DNA of 64,000 nt from Batillaria attramentaria (lineage: Eukaryota > Mollusca > Gastropoda > Batillariidae), in contig JACVVK020000146.1 of NCBI GenBank assembly GCA_018292915.2, forward strand, positions 1,243,501-1,307,500, given 5' to 3'. Below are positions 1 through 11,309 of this stretch, piece after piece. The first letter of the stretch is position 1. The number at the start of each line of letters is the position of its first letter. A program made the translations under genes and the position numbers. Under the pieces are notes generated by a model, which saw nothing but the letters and a program-made list of their open reading frames with translations, made no database searches and was not told the DNA's origin.

Positions 1-318
1 TCACGGATAACATCTCTTCACGTCACTTTGCTGTAAACACTGAGGAATCAAAACCTGTACTGCATCCAGAGAGTGTTTTCCCTCAACTACTGGAAAGTCT
101 ACATTTAACGTTTTGAACTAATTTTGACAGTGGGGCTACTGGTGCGATTTACGAAATCCTGCGACAGCGGCAGTGAAAGGGTTAAGGAAATATGACTTTC
201 TTTGCGTATATACGGTCCATATAGTTTTGAACAGACTAGGACTCGACAAAGCTGCTCAACATAGCAACCAGTCTGCACTGAGGGCCGTCTAGCTGGTCCT
301 CAGTCCGCAACCAATAAT

Positions 319-523
319 TAGTGAGACTTAGTAGGATTTCGTACGGAGGACTTCGTTGAGCAGCGTAACCCATTTACATGTAAATTAGGCTTACACGACA
401 GAGGCCGCGAGCTGCTAACGCGCTGCGATTAGCTAATGGTACCCGTAACGTGCCTAATTTACATGCAAGTGGGTTACGCTGCTCAACGAAGTTCTCCGTA
501 CGAAGCCCTACTAAGTCTCACTA
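319..523 (+). mobile_element. Long hairpin (foldback) MITE, copy 1
   Basis: Two arms of about 68 bp (about 328-389 and 453-514, starting TTAGTAGG) are inverted copies with only a few mismatches. They enclose a core of about 60 bp. A second copy with the core in the opposite orientation lies at 23115-23317. Outside the shared TTAGTAGG terminus, the next nine bases are again an inverted repeat (TAGTGAGAC / GTCTCACTA), although this outer sequence is not shared with the other copy. There is no coding capacity. The class is unknown. Confidence 0.8.
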
Positions 524-1226
524 TTAACGTCGTCTGCCGTCAGTACGTGGTACACTTCTAGAACAACTTACGGCCGGAGTTACCACAATGATCTCAGATG
601 CTATATGGTGACCCAAGTGACTGATAATGACACACAGATTCACTGAGTGCATTTGATGGAATGTTTTCCACACGCTGTTCAGTCACTGAGTGTATGCCTG
701 TCGTACGCCTCAGTGAGACTGTTAAAGACTATCTTGACGAAGCTTAGACTAAAAGATTAGTACGACTGACCTGAATAAGCGGAGACCAGTACGGCAAGTC
801 TGTGACTATTTCACGGAATAAACAGTAATACACGCTGTTGATAGTCCCGATAATTTTTCACACACAATATCATGCAAAAATATGTTTAAAAATAGTGGCC
901 GTATTCCTTCGTGGATGAGTTGGGAAAAAAGTTCAAGTTCACTGAACACTTGTCATTGTTTTATTTTTGTTGTTGTTTTCCAGTTTAAACGGAATTTTCG
1001 GTTCAGCATTGTGGTGTTCGTACGGCGCCAAGAGAGTAAGTGTTGAAGTGTTTTGTTAAAACTCAACAAATTTATACTGAATAATCCCGGCGAAAAAGCA
1101 CGTGCTCTCTTGTGCAGGCCACCTCAGGTTTGAGTTGGATTTTATTTTTCGGGCTGTGTTCTGTGAACACTCACTCGATCTTGTGTTTTCTTAATTTAAG
1201 ACGATTTCCTACTTCTCAGAGAACGT

Positions 1227-1371
1227 GTGCTCGGGTCGTGAGTTGGCATTCGGTCCCAGCTGGGGCCAAACATTTGTACTGGCCTCTTTCTCGTTGCCCC
1301 GTCTTTTATATCACCCTAACGTGGCGGAAAAGAACGTTAAACTCCCAAACACCCATCCACCCTCTCCACTC
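1227..1371 (+). mobile_element. SINE family A, 5'-truncated copy with 13-bp TSD
   Basis: The copy starts in the B-box part of the tRNA-like head and runs through the family body (GGGGCCAAACATTTGTACTG, then TTGCCCCGTCTTT) to the CCCAAACACCCATCC tail. TCTCAGAGAACGT flanks it at 1214-1226 and 1372-1384, so it retroposed as a truncated copy. Confidence 0.85.
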
Positions 1372-1532
1372 TCTCAGAGAACGTCAGTGCCTTGCATTCC
1401 CCAAAACCCAGTGAGAATATTTTAGATGTCTACGCTTGCGTACCGAATCAGGCCGCATCAGCTGCTTTGTCGTTTTCATTTATTATGCCATTAATTTTAT
1501 GCACATATAAATGTTGTGTCGGCATTCCGTCG

Positions 1533-1600
1533 CTTTTACACGTTGGGAGTCTGGACGCTCGGGTCGTGTGTTCGAATCCCGATGCCGGTCCCAAAAGAGG
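1533..1600 (+). mobile_element. SINE family A head fragment (tRNA-like)
   Basis: Sequence resembling the tRNA-derived head occurs here, with a B-box-like GTGTGTTCGAATCCC near 1567-1581. The body is not preserved downstream. Confidence 0.45.
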
Positions 1601-1827
1601 TGCGCCTTTCGTGGCAGCGGTAACTGACGACAGTTAAAAAAAAAAAATGCACGGAGATGAGAAATGTGACGCTAAAAAAGTCGCCGGCTCTGTTAAATTC
1701 AGTAAAGTAACACTGAAGTTATGGTTCGATTCTGTTTTGAGAGGAGAAAAGAAAACAACAATAACAACAACACAACATTAAAAACAACACAAAAAGCAAA
1801 CACAGAAGAACTGAAAACAAGCAATTT

Positions 1828-1829
<2 letters not shown>

Positions 1830-1901
<72 letters not shown>
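1830..1901 (+). repeat. (AC)n array
   Basis: An AC tract of about 36 units is followed by AACC and AAAC units. Open frames across it are artefacts. Confidence 0.95.
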
Positions 1902-2790
1902 CCAACCAACCAAACAAAAACAAACAAACAAACAAACAAACAAACTGAAGAGACTTTAAAAAGCCTACGAACAGGATTTCTTTCAATTTTTTATGAACTT
2001 GAATGATATTTTCCTCAGTGTTACCCTATGCAGGTTTCTTCATATTATATTTTTTGGCTCGGTAACTGTAGCATTCATTGTTAAAAAGTGAATTATTCAA
2101 ACAACATCAACAACAACAAAACTGACACAATTCAGTCACACCCCAACTGAAACTGACGTGATCCGGCGGCCGCGGCAATGCCGGCTAACAAATCATTTTT
2201 GCGCCCCCCCCCCCCCTCCCTCGGCCCCGGCTCCTTGCCTTTGTTTTAGCAAACCAGGTTAATGTCTTTAGATATATATGGCTACAGCTGATCATTCCGG
2301 ATGTTTTTGCGAAACAGTTCCGCTTTTCATTCAACAGATTACCGTATCCGTGTTTTTGCGCGCACCGCTGATGACTGCCGGCCGATACGCCGGCCCGGCC
2401 GAGACTCCTTAACAAACACTGACTTAGTGAAAAAACTTGACGAAAACGATACCTTGACTGAACGGCTGTTGTTATTACCCGACTACTCGGTGACACCACC
2501 GAAATATGTAAATATACCGGGACAGTTTCTGTGACTAAAATCAGTTTCAAATAAGTCAGCCTGACTGATATTATTATGCCTACCACTAACCGACCGGAAA
2601 GAGTCAGTTGGCTGCAAAGAAAAAAAAGTCACAGTTGATAGGAATGACACTGGCCTTTCCATCCACTGACAGTAACGCACAAAACACTGTAGTAAAAGCA
2701 GTATTATTTTGTTTGTTTTACCTGACCCGTTTAAACCCGACTGACCTTGTCAGTGATGCAGTTATTCAAAGCATCTGCGCGCCTCACTGA

Positions 2791-2969
2791 ACACAGCGGG
2801 AGGTGACGGGAACGGCGAGCGCGCGGTCACATGGCCGCCTGACGTCAGAGGCCGAAGGTACACACAAGTTCGTAAGACACAACACCCTGCTGCTTTGAGA
2901 CACATCGCTAGCAGAAGACACATGGATTAACTGGGACAAAACAGCCGTTTAGGGACACATCGGGACAGC
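2791..2969 (+). promoter_or_regulatory. Proximal promoter / 5' UTR region of MYRF
   Basis: This stretch just upstream of the MYRF start codon is GC- and CpG-rich compared with its AT-rich surroundings. It carries a perfect palindromic CRE-like site, TGACGTCA, at 2840-2847, the class of site bound by CREB/ATF factors. No TATA box is evident, so the transcription start is unknown. Two very short upstream open frames precede the main start: ATG GCC GCC TGA at 2831-2842 and ATG GAT TAA at 2922-2930. The second is close enough to be in any plausible 5' UTR. The promoter role is inferred from position and composition only. Confidence 0.45.
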
Positions 2970-3012
2970 ATGGAGGTACTTGGTGAGGACCAAGCCCTTC
3001 AGGCTGTGTTAG
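2970..3012 (+). CDS. MYRF: MYRF exon 1 (coding part): start codon and acidic N-terminus
   Basis: MYRF is a membrane-anchored transcription factor. It trimerises and cuts itself in the ER, and its N-terminal part then moves to the nucleus. This exon encodes the first 14 residues, MEVLGEDQALQAVL, plus one base of codon 15. It resembles the start of vertebrate MYRF, where a short acidic peptide beginning MEV is likewise split by an early intron. The ATG is chosen because it yields this conserved start and because the exon ends at a perfect donor (AG|GTGAGT, GT at 3013-3014). The leftover G joins AC at 12765 to make Asp, so the phases agree. Residues before the ATG and the transcription start cannot be defined from this sequence. 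Confidence 0.82.
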
Positions 3013-4615
3013 GTGAGTTTTCTGGTGACTTTCACTGATTCTGCTAACTTTTAGCGGCCTTTTTGACTGACAGTCGTCTGTACGCAGTGTGACTGACGGT
3101 GTGGGGACACGCTCCTGAGCGTGGAACTACGCGAGCTGCGTATGAGGCGTCTGCTTCCGTTTACTTTTGACAAATGGCCCTCAGCATTTCGTTGACGTTT
3201 TGAGTGAGAGTTTCACTGATAAAGTTTCCGTGGTCACTGCGGCTCAGAGCATCATACAGTGTCAGGTCAGTCCTGACTTCAGTTTGTTGTAATGCGGTTA
3301 TAGACGTCAGCGATTCCCTCTTTTCAGTCAGTGTTTTGATTTGATGGAGTGCATGTGGCTTATGTCCGTCGGCTTTTATCACTTGTGTAGAACGCACTCC
3401 AGTGATGTATGAAATGTGGGTTCGCATTTCTTTTATGTCATTTTGGAGACAGGCTCGTCACGTTCCTGATCAGTCACGGTGGTCAGGCATCGAGGGGGCT
3501 AGGTCAGTGGGGGAGTGGATGAAGTGACTGAGGTGAAACTGAGTGCCAGTGAGGGGGGGGGGGGGAGGGGGCAGTGATGAGGGAAGTGGAGACAAGACTG
3601 TGACCGGCCAATGTGAGCAACTGACATCACTAATGATTGTCAATACAGATTTTTGTTTGTTTGTTGTTAGCTGTAGTTCGGTAAGTAAGCCGTTTACAAA
3701 GGTCGTGACTGATGCATACATATAGCCTATACGCATGTGTTGAGGTTATCACACAGTACAAAAGAAGATAGAGTAAGTAGAAGTAAGTTGAGAAGTAAGC
3801 TGCCATCGCACGTACCATGCTGACGTACTTGCCAGTGAACTGACTGATCGTGTCAGTGTTGTGCAAAAACGAAACCACAAAATGACCGCAGTCATCACGC
3901 CACTGAATTCAGTTCAACTGATGACTTCTTGTTCATTACATATCATAAGAACAGTCCTAGCTTAGAAAGTATACCTAGTACGTTGTGTGACTGACTCATT
4001 ATGATAATCAAGTGCTCGGAACGGCAAACACTGTCAGTGATACACTGACTCGGCCGGGGCTGAATGATTACTGATGTGCGTATCTCTCTGTACGCTATCT
4101 GGTGTTACTTAAACTGATCACTGCTTCCTCGCTGTCGTACGGCCGTGAACTGTATAATTTGTAGTGCAACACCACAGCGAAGATACGCTATACGTAGAGA
4201 TTTGACACTAATCAGTGCCATAGATTCAGTTTGGGGGTAAAAGGCCTAAGCGCCGTAGACTTTCATAAGCACATAGTCCCGTGCGTTTGCACCGCTGATT
4301 CATCCGGTTAGCCTCGTACCGTCGTGTGTTCAGTTGCGCAACTGAGTGACTGTCCTACCGACTTTCGCCACAAGCACTTGAGCGGACAAGAAACAGTTGT
4401 CTTGTACCCACTATAATTAAGGAAACACGATACCGGTATTTTGCCAGTGAGAAGCGTTATTCGGGAGAGCCTAGACGTTAATAGATCTAAAAAAAAAGAA
4501 TAATAATTAAAAAAAAACAAAAAAACAATCCCGACGGAAAGAGCTCCAAATTGAAACAGTTTTCAAGTTGTAATGGGGATAGGCCTTGCGTCTCACTTTC
4601 AGTCGTTTGTTTCAT

Positions 4616-4712
4616 ATTTATGTATTTATTTATTTATCTATCAGTTATTTATTTATTTATTTATTTTTAGGGGGTGGGTGGGTGGGTGGTGGTGGTGGTG
4701 GTGGTGGTGGTG
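4616..4712 (+). repeat. (TTTA)n then (GGTG)n/(GGT)n arrays
   Basis: A TTTA tract to about 4668 switches directly to GGTG and GGT units to 4712. Confidence 0.9.
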
Positions 4713-5135
4713 CTGAAATACTGATGTTTTCCAAAAACAGCAACAACAAGTGACAAATACGTTGTTGCTTGTTTGGGTCCCCCCCCCCCCCCCCCCGTTT
4801 GGTTGTGCGTTTTAATTTTGATTTCAAATCAGTTGAATCATGATTTTCTTCATCCGCTAGGGGTCGCTCGTAATCTTTCGCCTTAGAGCAGAAGCACGGA
4901 TTAGTAATGGCGATTTCGTATAGGCCGAGTAAATTATGTACAGTGTACCTTCTTACGATTCACAGTTTGCTTTTCAAACTAGAGTACCGTACAAGCTCCG
5001 TAACGGCTCACTGTAATCCCATCGGTCCACAAGTCGAGATCACGGGTACCTTGTCCTCAGTCCCGGTCCTACCTTACCCCCAGTCCCTCCTCCACTGCCC
5101 ACTACCCCAGAGAGAGAGAGAGAGAGAGGGGGGTG

Positions 5136-5296
5136 GGTGGGTGTGATGGGGGTTTAACGTCCTTTTCCACCACGTGCGGGTGATATCAAAGACGGGACAA
5201 CGATGAAAAAGCCAGCACAAATATTTGGCCCCATCCGGGATACGACTGAACTCACCACCCGAGCATTAGCAGTCCAACGCTGTACCATTCGGACAC
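5136..5296 (-). mobile_element. SINE family A copy
   Basis: This is a reverse-strand copy. The tail (GGGGGTTTAACGTCCTTTTCC), body (CCAGCACAAATATTTGGCCC) and head are all recognisable, with the head degenerate. (GA)n arrays flank both sides. Confidence 0.8.
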
Positions 5297-5297
5297 C

Positions 5298-5299
<2 letters not shown>

Positions 5300-5335
<36 letters not shown>

Positions 5336-5464
5336 ATTTTTAATTAATGAAAGAAAACTTACGACAGAAAAACTACGACAAGGAATCCCGGCAAAGAAAA
5401 AACTGATACGAGGAGTCAAAACTTATTTCAGGTAAACAATACAAAACACACCGACACTGATATT

Positions 5465-5506
<42 letters not shown>
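5300..5506 (+). repeat. Two (GA)n arrays
   Basis: (GA)n tracts lie at about 5299-5332 and 5469-5506, separated by A-rich sequence. Confidence 0.9.
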
Positions 5507-5508
<2 letters not shown>

Positions 5509-6493
5509 TCACATGATGAGGAGGTTGAGATAAAAAAAAAAAAAACGGGGGGGGGGGGGGGAATTCGAAGGTTAGGGTCAGTGGGAGGAGGGTTAGTGGT
5601 GAGGGTCGTCGCAAGCGTAAAGATCATTGTGTGACTTTGTGTTGCTTGTTTACCTTGGAAAGGAGGAGTGGCGCAGAGAGAGAGAGAGAGAGAGAGAATT
5701 TTCCTATAATATTAAATTCGCTATTTTACCTACCGAAACATGTCGTCATCGTGCAGTGACAGCATTCGTACAAATTATTGTCCCCCCCCCCCCCCCCCCC
5801 CCCACCTATTATTAATGTCCTTCGTCTCCTTCTTTTTCGGAGGGGCAGGGTCAGCACGGGATTTTTTTTTTTTTTTTTTTTTAGCAGTAATCACGTACTT
5901 TTTTTTTCTTTTTTTTTTCTTAGGCCTACCGTAGCGTACAGGTTTGTAAGTTTTAGCTGCCGCAGCTTTTCATAACTCTGGGTCACCACTTTTCGCCAAA
6001 ACCATTTTCACCGTAAATGCTTTCTACTTCTAGCTTCGGTGACCACGGTCGTATTAATTTAAAGGCAGTAGCAGTACGTTCATGTTTTTGGGTTTTTTTT
6101 TTTTAGCTGCTGTCGTGTGAAACAAAACATTCCGACGGAAATCACAGTTACGCTGAAAACCTTTATGCTGGTGTCTCGTCAATAGAATTGGAAAGAGAAC
6201 TACTCAGATTAATGTTTTAACTATGTACTATGAGTAACTGAGGCACGCGAATAATCTAACGCAGTTTGCTTTAAAGACATGTCATAAGACACACGTGGTT
6301 AAAGGTCATAAAACACATTTTTAAAGGTCGTGATCGTGATCACGTTGTTGTGAAAAGAAAAGAAAATCATTTCAAGGCCATGAAACACATTTCCGTTTTA
6401 ATTCTTTTTTTTCCTCCTCAACCCTGAGTCGTGTGTAGTAATAATAATAATAATAAAAATAATAATCGTGTGTTGTGTCCGCGCTTTTACCCG

Positions 6494-6655
6494 GCCGGGG
6501 AGCCGGCATGTCCGAACTGGCGCAGGTCAGGTCGTGAGTTTGAATCCCGCCTGGAGCCAAATATTTTTGCTGGCCTTTTTCTCGTTGCCCCGTCTTTGAT
6601 ATCACCATTACGTGCCGGAAAAGGACGTTAAACCTACAAACACCCACCCTCCACC
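6494..6655 (+). mobile_element. SINE family A copy
   Basis: The tRNA-like head is degenerate, but the B box (GTCGTGAGTTTGAATCCC) and the body with GAGCCAAATATTTTTGCTGG through GGACGTTAAACC are clear. It abuts a fragment of SINE family B. Confidence 0.8.
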
Positions 6656-6659
6656 CCAC

Positions 6660-6796
6660 CCCCGCGCTTTTACCCAATTTTTTGAATTGGTTCAAAGCGC
6701 CGCGAGCTCAGTAAACCCAACACGCACGCTTACACGCCACACGCATTCTCTCACACACAGACTGGACATGAACACATTACGTGGTGCGAAGGGTCA
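6660..6796 (-). mobile_element. SINE family B 3' fragment
   Basis: Reverse-orientation sequence AAAGCGCCGCGAGCTCAGTA, then AACACGCACGCTTACACG and ACGTGGTGCGAAGGGTCAG, matches 31220-31365. The Harbinger-like MITE at 6798 abuts it, possibly inserted into it. Confidence 0.7.
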
Positions 6797-6797
6797 G

Positions 6798-7090
6798 GGC
6801 CCGCATGTAAAAGTCGGGGTTAGGGAGTTTAGCCCTGGATTAGAGTCTAACCTCGAACTAAACTAGTTCTAGGGTTAAATTTTCTCAGTGTTGTTGGGTT
6901 TTTTTGTTTTGGACCAGGAAGCGGGTCCATTCCAGCAAAGTGCCTATGCCCTTATAAAAGGACTTTTGTCTTTCTTTCTTCGCTTCCTTTTTTTAAAATT
7001 TAATTTTGTTTTGGGGTTTCCGAGTTTGTCCTAGTCTGGGTTAGGCCCATAGCCGTGGGTTAAATTAACCTCGAGTTCTACATACGGGCC
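6798..7090 (+). mobile_element. Harbinger-like MITE, copy 1
   Basis: This is a non-coding element of about 290 bp with inverted ends of the form GGCCCG(C/T)ATGTAAAAGTC. The flanks are a 3-bp direct repeat, CAG (6795-6797 and 7091-7093). CWG duplications with GG-starting ends are typical of many PIF/Harbinger elements, so that assignment is inferred. The body contains the shared phrases CTCGAACTAAACTAG and GTCCTAGTCTGGGTTAGGCC. Confidence 0.8.
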
Positions 7091-7415
7091 CAGGCGGTCA
7101 GCTTTGTAAGGTGTTGAGGGGGAATAGTGGAAGCGGAGGGGAGATGGGATTGGACATACGGTTGCAGAGCAAAAGACAGAATCAGAAAGGTGTGGGAACG
7201 ATGCAGGTGCATCCGTGTTTTCCGAGGTAATTTCTGCGGTGTGGGTCTTGTCCCTTGACTGAACTGAAATACCCGTTGTCACTGAACTGATGCTGCAAGG
7301 CAATTTCTTAGTAACGAGAACGGGGAGGGATCGGGTAAAACGCCAACCAGAGTCGCCTCAAACAAGCCAGTGGGCTGAATTGATTAATTTTTATGACCGT
7401 TAGCTGTGAATCGCC

Positions 7416-7416
<1 letters not shown>

Positions 7417-7447
<31 letters not shown>
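7417..7447 (+). repeat. Poly-C run of 31
   Basis: This is an uninterrupted cytosine run. Its length is probably uncertain in the assembly. Confidence 0.9.
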
Positions 7448-7449
<2 letters not shown>

Positions 7450-8049
7450 GGATCGTTTGTACTTTCCTCGTTACCAACTCATTAACCGCCGTAAACATAA
7501 TCCTCGCCAACATCATTGTCTGTTGTTTAGTGAGACGTTCACACAACACACCTCGGCACATGTGAAACCACCTTTCTTTGATGGCGAGTGCTAAAACAGA
7601 ATTAAATCCCGCGCCCGAACGGGCCGTTTCCACAGTAAGTCAGCACGCAAAGCAAGCAAGCAGGCTCGTCATTCATACCTGCAGGAAAGAGCAGCCGTCA
7701 AGGGGAGGGCTTTGATTGGAGGTCCCCCACTTGTTCCGAGCTCTCGTTGTTCCCACAGTGTGTGTGGACACTCCATCTTTCATGTCGGCGTTATGTGCCG
7801 GACCGCGTGTTAAACGGCCTCCCTTACAAGCCTGGAAGATCGATACGGTGTTTGTCGACCCTTTTATATAACAATTACGTGTACGCAATTTACGGGAAGT
7901 GTTCATCTTTCAGGTGCGCGGTGAATTCGTTTGCAGAAGTCCGTGATAGAAAGAAGTGTCACAGGTTTCCTGCGGGAAAACTAGATAATTAGTGTTGAGG
8001 TTTGGGGGAAAAAAAAGAAGACATTTTCGGAACGATTAAATTGTCTGGT

Positions 8050-8190
8050 TGGAAGGCCGAACTTAGTCAGTTTGACAGTGAGATCGAATCCCGGCGGCTG
8101 GGACGAAATATTTGTGCTGGCCTTTTTCTCGTTGTCTTTGATATCGCCCATACGTGGTGGAGAAGGAAAAAAAAAAAAAAAAAAAAAAAC
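8050..8190 (+). mobile_element. SINE family A copy, poly-A tailed
   Basis: A diverged head and a recognisable body (AAATATTTGTGCTGGCCTTT, then CGTGGTGGAGAAGGA) lead into an A run of about 21 bases at 8169-8189 in place of the usual GTTAAACCCCC tail. Confidence 0.72.
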
Positions 8191-8296
8191 CTCCAAACAA
8201 TCACCCACGCTGAGTTTGACAAGGTTGTATACTCAGCTATGGTCTGGAAGCGAAAGCAGTCTCTCGCTAACTAACTCGCGCACTCACGCACCCACC

Positions 8297-8438
8297 CATT
8301 CACTCACTCACTCACTCATTCTGCAATAACTGACACTCGCTCACTCACTCACTCACTCACTCACTCACTCACTCACTCACTCACTCACTCACTTTGCAAT
8401 AACTTTCGTCGACGCTCGTTTGCCCGCTCAACCCAGTT

Positions 8439-8475
<37 letters not shown>

Positions 8476-8530
8476 ACACTAACTCACTCGAGCACTTTGC
8501 AATAACTTTCGCCGACGTTCTCAAAGTTTT
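8297..8530 (+). repeat. (CACT)n / (AACT)n arrays in a duplicated context
   Basis: (ACTC)n occupies about 8299-8318 and 8337-8394, and (AACT)n about 8439-8475. The phrase ACTTTGCAATAACTTTCG is repeated after each main array, so the arrays arose inside a local duplication. Confidence 0.85.
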
Positions 8531-8679
8531 TTGTCCCCCCCCCCCCCCCCCGAATGACCGCTCAAGCTAGTCTTTTTTAAATTTAATTTTTACATTGACA
8601 GGAACATTCGCCGTACCACTGAAATTCAGTTCAGATCAGTTCAAACGAAGTGCTTCTTTAATTTGCTTTTCTTTTGCTT

Positions 8680-8740
<61 letters not shown>

Positions 8741-8864
8741 TCAAATTGAATCGGTTGTGGCATCACTGGCGCTCTTTTCTCGAATGCCAGCTTATGCCGG
8801 CCTTTTTTTATTTTTATATTTTTACATTAACAGAAATATTGGCCATACTAAATTCAGTTCCGGC

Positions 8865-8925
8865 AGTTCAGTTCAGTTCAGTTCAGTTCAGTTCAGTTCA
8901 GTTCAGTTCAGTTCAGTTCAGTTCA
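8865..8925 (+). repeat. (GTTCA)n pentanucleotide array
   Basis: About 12 near-perfect GTTCA units occur here. A (CT)25 array lies about 130 bp upstream at 8684-8733. Confidence 0.95.
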
Positions 8926-9648
8926 AACAAGGCACTTTCTTCCTTTGCTTTTCCTCCTGGTCCTTTTTTTCACTTCATAATAAATCGGTGTTGGCAACAC
9001 GACCAGGCGCGGAAAACTGATAAAATACAATACAATAAAATAAAAAAGCCAGGTTAATAGTAAGATCTGTTTCAAGAGTCACTCTCTCTCCGCCATTATC
9101 ATGGTTGATTTTCAAATGCACAGGAGAACAACACCTGCCGGTAATGTGCAACGCGATGCCAGTGGCAAGATGGAGGCACGGCTCGCATGTCGGACGAACC
9201 GAAAGACCCCAAAGCGAACATCATTAATTGCACTGGGAAGGCGTTTTCTTCTCGCAAATGGCGGTCCGTCTTTGTAACTGAGAACGTAAAAATGTGCACA
9301 GGAAAATTAGGGTTTGAAATAGGTAGAATAGTAAAACGGGCATACTGAAGGGATGAAAAATAACAAACAAAACTGTTTTGGGTGTTGGCGATGGTATTTG
9401 TTTTGTCCGTTTGTGCGCCTTTTTTTAACATCAAAGTGTAATTTATAGACTGCTTAAAATTTATATAGTTTGTTGTTGTTGTTGTTGTTGTTGTTGAAAT
9501 CTAGTCACATTAAAAAGGAAATGGGGCAATTGATGTTTTTCAGTGTAAATGAAAATGGCCCCCCCCCCCCCCAAAAAAAAAAAAGTTCTGGCAAGAACCT
9601 GTTTTATCGTGGTATTAAACAGCTCAGATGGATTCTACTAAAAACAGA

Positions 9649-9665
9649 ACACACACACACACACA

Positions 9666-9721
<56 letters not shown>

Positions 9722-9743
9722 CACACACACCACACACACACCA
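9649..9743 (+). repeat. (AC)n(ACGC)n(AC)n compound microsatellite
   Basis: (AC)n flanks about 14 ACGC units. Alternating purine-pyrimidine sequence of this kind can adopt Z-DNA. Confidence 0.95.
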
Positions 9744-10409
9744 CGGTTGTTGGGTTTTTTTTTTCCTTCAAAATTTTCAATGTAAAAATTATGAAAGCTC
9801 CGTCCTTTGATGATTAAACCATGTCTGTCTATGTATGTGTGTCTTTGATTTAATCCGGCCAACATCTTGTTTCAATACCGGAGTGGCCACACTGGCCACT
9901 CGAGCGGAGACACGACGAGCGGAGACACGAAAAACGGACAGAACTCTTTAGTAACGATATAGCGATTAACATCGTTGAATGCCTGCACCGAGTGAAAGAG
10001 CATCGCCTTTCGTCCGTATCGGAGATCAGCTGTTCGACTCGGACCGACGTGCTGATAACGGACTCGCTGTAACCCAGTTCTTACTGTAGGGTCGCCTCGC
10101 ATCCTACAATGCACGTGTTCGTTGAGCGTCAATGTTCCGGTTCAGTGACCCTTACACCGGCAAAACATCGGTTGTTGTCAGCAAATTTCTGAGTAATTTG
10201 TAGTGAAAGCTGTCATAGATTGCCACATGTTTGGTGTAAAAAAACTGCGCAGTTTGAAATTCTCCACCCCCTCCCCCCCTCCCCCACCCTTCCGGGTCTG
10301 TTTCCAAGTCTCCCGGCCCCCCGCCCCGCACCCCCACCCCCTCTCTCTCATCTTAGCAAAATTTCTAAAATCGATTTTTACGTCGAAACTTTACCGTTGT
10401 TAGTAGATA

Positions 10410-10414
10410 ATAAA

Positions 10415-10459
<45 letters not shown>

Positions 10460-10492
10460 CTCTCTCACTCTCTCTCTCTCTCTCCGCCGGGC
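10410..10492 (+). repeat. (CT)n array
   Basis: This is a pure to near-pure CT dinucleotide tract, followed by C-rich sequence to 10560. Confidence 0.95.
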
Positions 10493-10970
10493 AGGCTCTC
10501 CATCTGCCCCTCCTCCCCCTCCTCGACTCCTCCCCCCCCCCACCCCGTTTCTCTCTCTCCCCGTCGTCTTCATGGAGGGGCGAGTCAAAAACAGGAAGAC
10601 CAGCGCCCTACAAATCATCCCGGACGGAACCGTCAACTCACCGAACACAGACTGATTTCTATTGGACATGGCCTCGTCTTGTCAAGCTGTTTGATCGGGA
10701 CACAGATTACCCGCGACTCAGAAATTGGAGCTTGCGTATGGCTGCTTTGCCGATTCATTCAGCAAACTTGGGTCCAACATTGGCGGATGGTGAAAAGAGA
10801 GAGAGAGAGAGAGATGGGGGGCGGGGGGGGGGGGGGGATAGGCCAAAGATCGGAGGAAGAAGGAGACAGTAGATTCATGGAGAAAACACTTCAGAATATC
10901 ACTATGCTTAGCACCATCGGCGGTGTAACCGGAACTAACTTGTGAAAAACACACGCACGCACGCACGCAC

Positions 10971-11030
10971 ACAACACAACACAACACAACACAACACAAC
11001 ACAACACAACACAACACAACACAACACAAC
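10971..11030 (+). repeat. (ACAAC)12 pentanucleotide array
   Basis: Perfect ACAAC units follow an ACGC run at about 10950-10970. Confidence 0.95.
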
Positions 11031-11309
11031 TGAGATCAGTGAAGTTCGTATTTTCCGCTAAGCGTTAGTTGTGCCTTTTTGCGCAGATCAGTCAGTGGAC
11101 AGGAGATTTTCAGCGTAATTTTTCAAAGATGCTGAATTTGCTCTGACTTGTCTTTCAGACTGATTTTACCCTAGTAATGCTTTTTTTCCCCATCATATGT
11201 ATTTTTGTTTAATTAAAAATTTTGGCCGGTCACAGTTGCATTCAGTGGTTGTATGCGCGTGCGTGTCTGTCCGCATGTGCATGAGTATCTCTGTCAGTCT
11301 GTCTGTCAG

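Larger units (their letters stand above)
540..2790. other. Upstream region with no gene seen
   Basis: Apart from SINE A pieces (1227-1371, 1533-1600) and the (AC)n array at 1830, I see no coding or RNA gene. A second GC-rich patch lies at about 2340-2410. Confidence 0.6.

Noticed and set aside
10220..10945. 241-codon open frame on the + strand
   Set aside because: Composed of Pro runs and Ser-Leu repeats from poly-C and (CT)n tracts. No recognisable domain.
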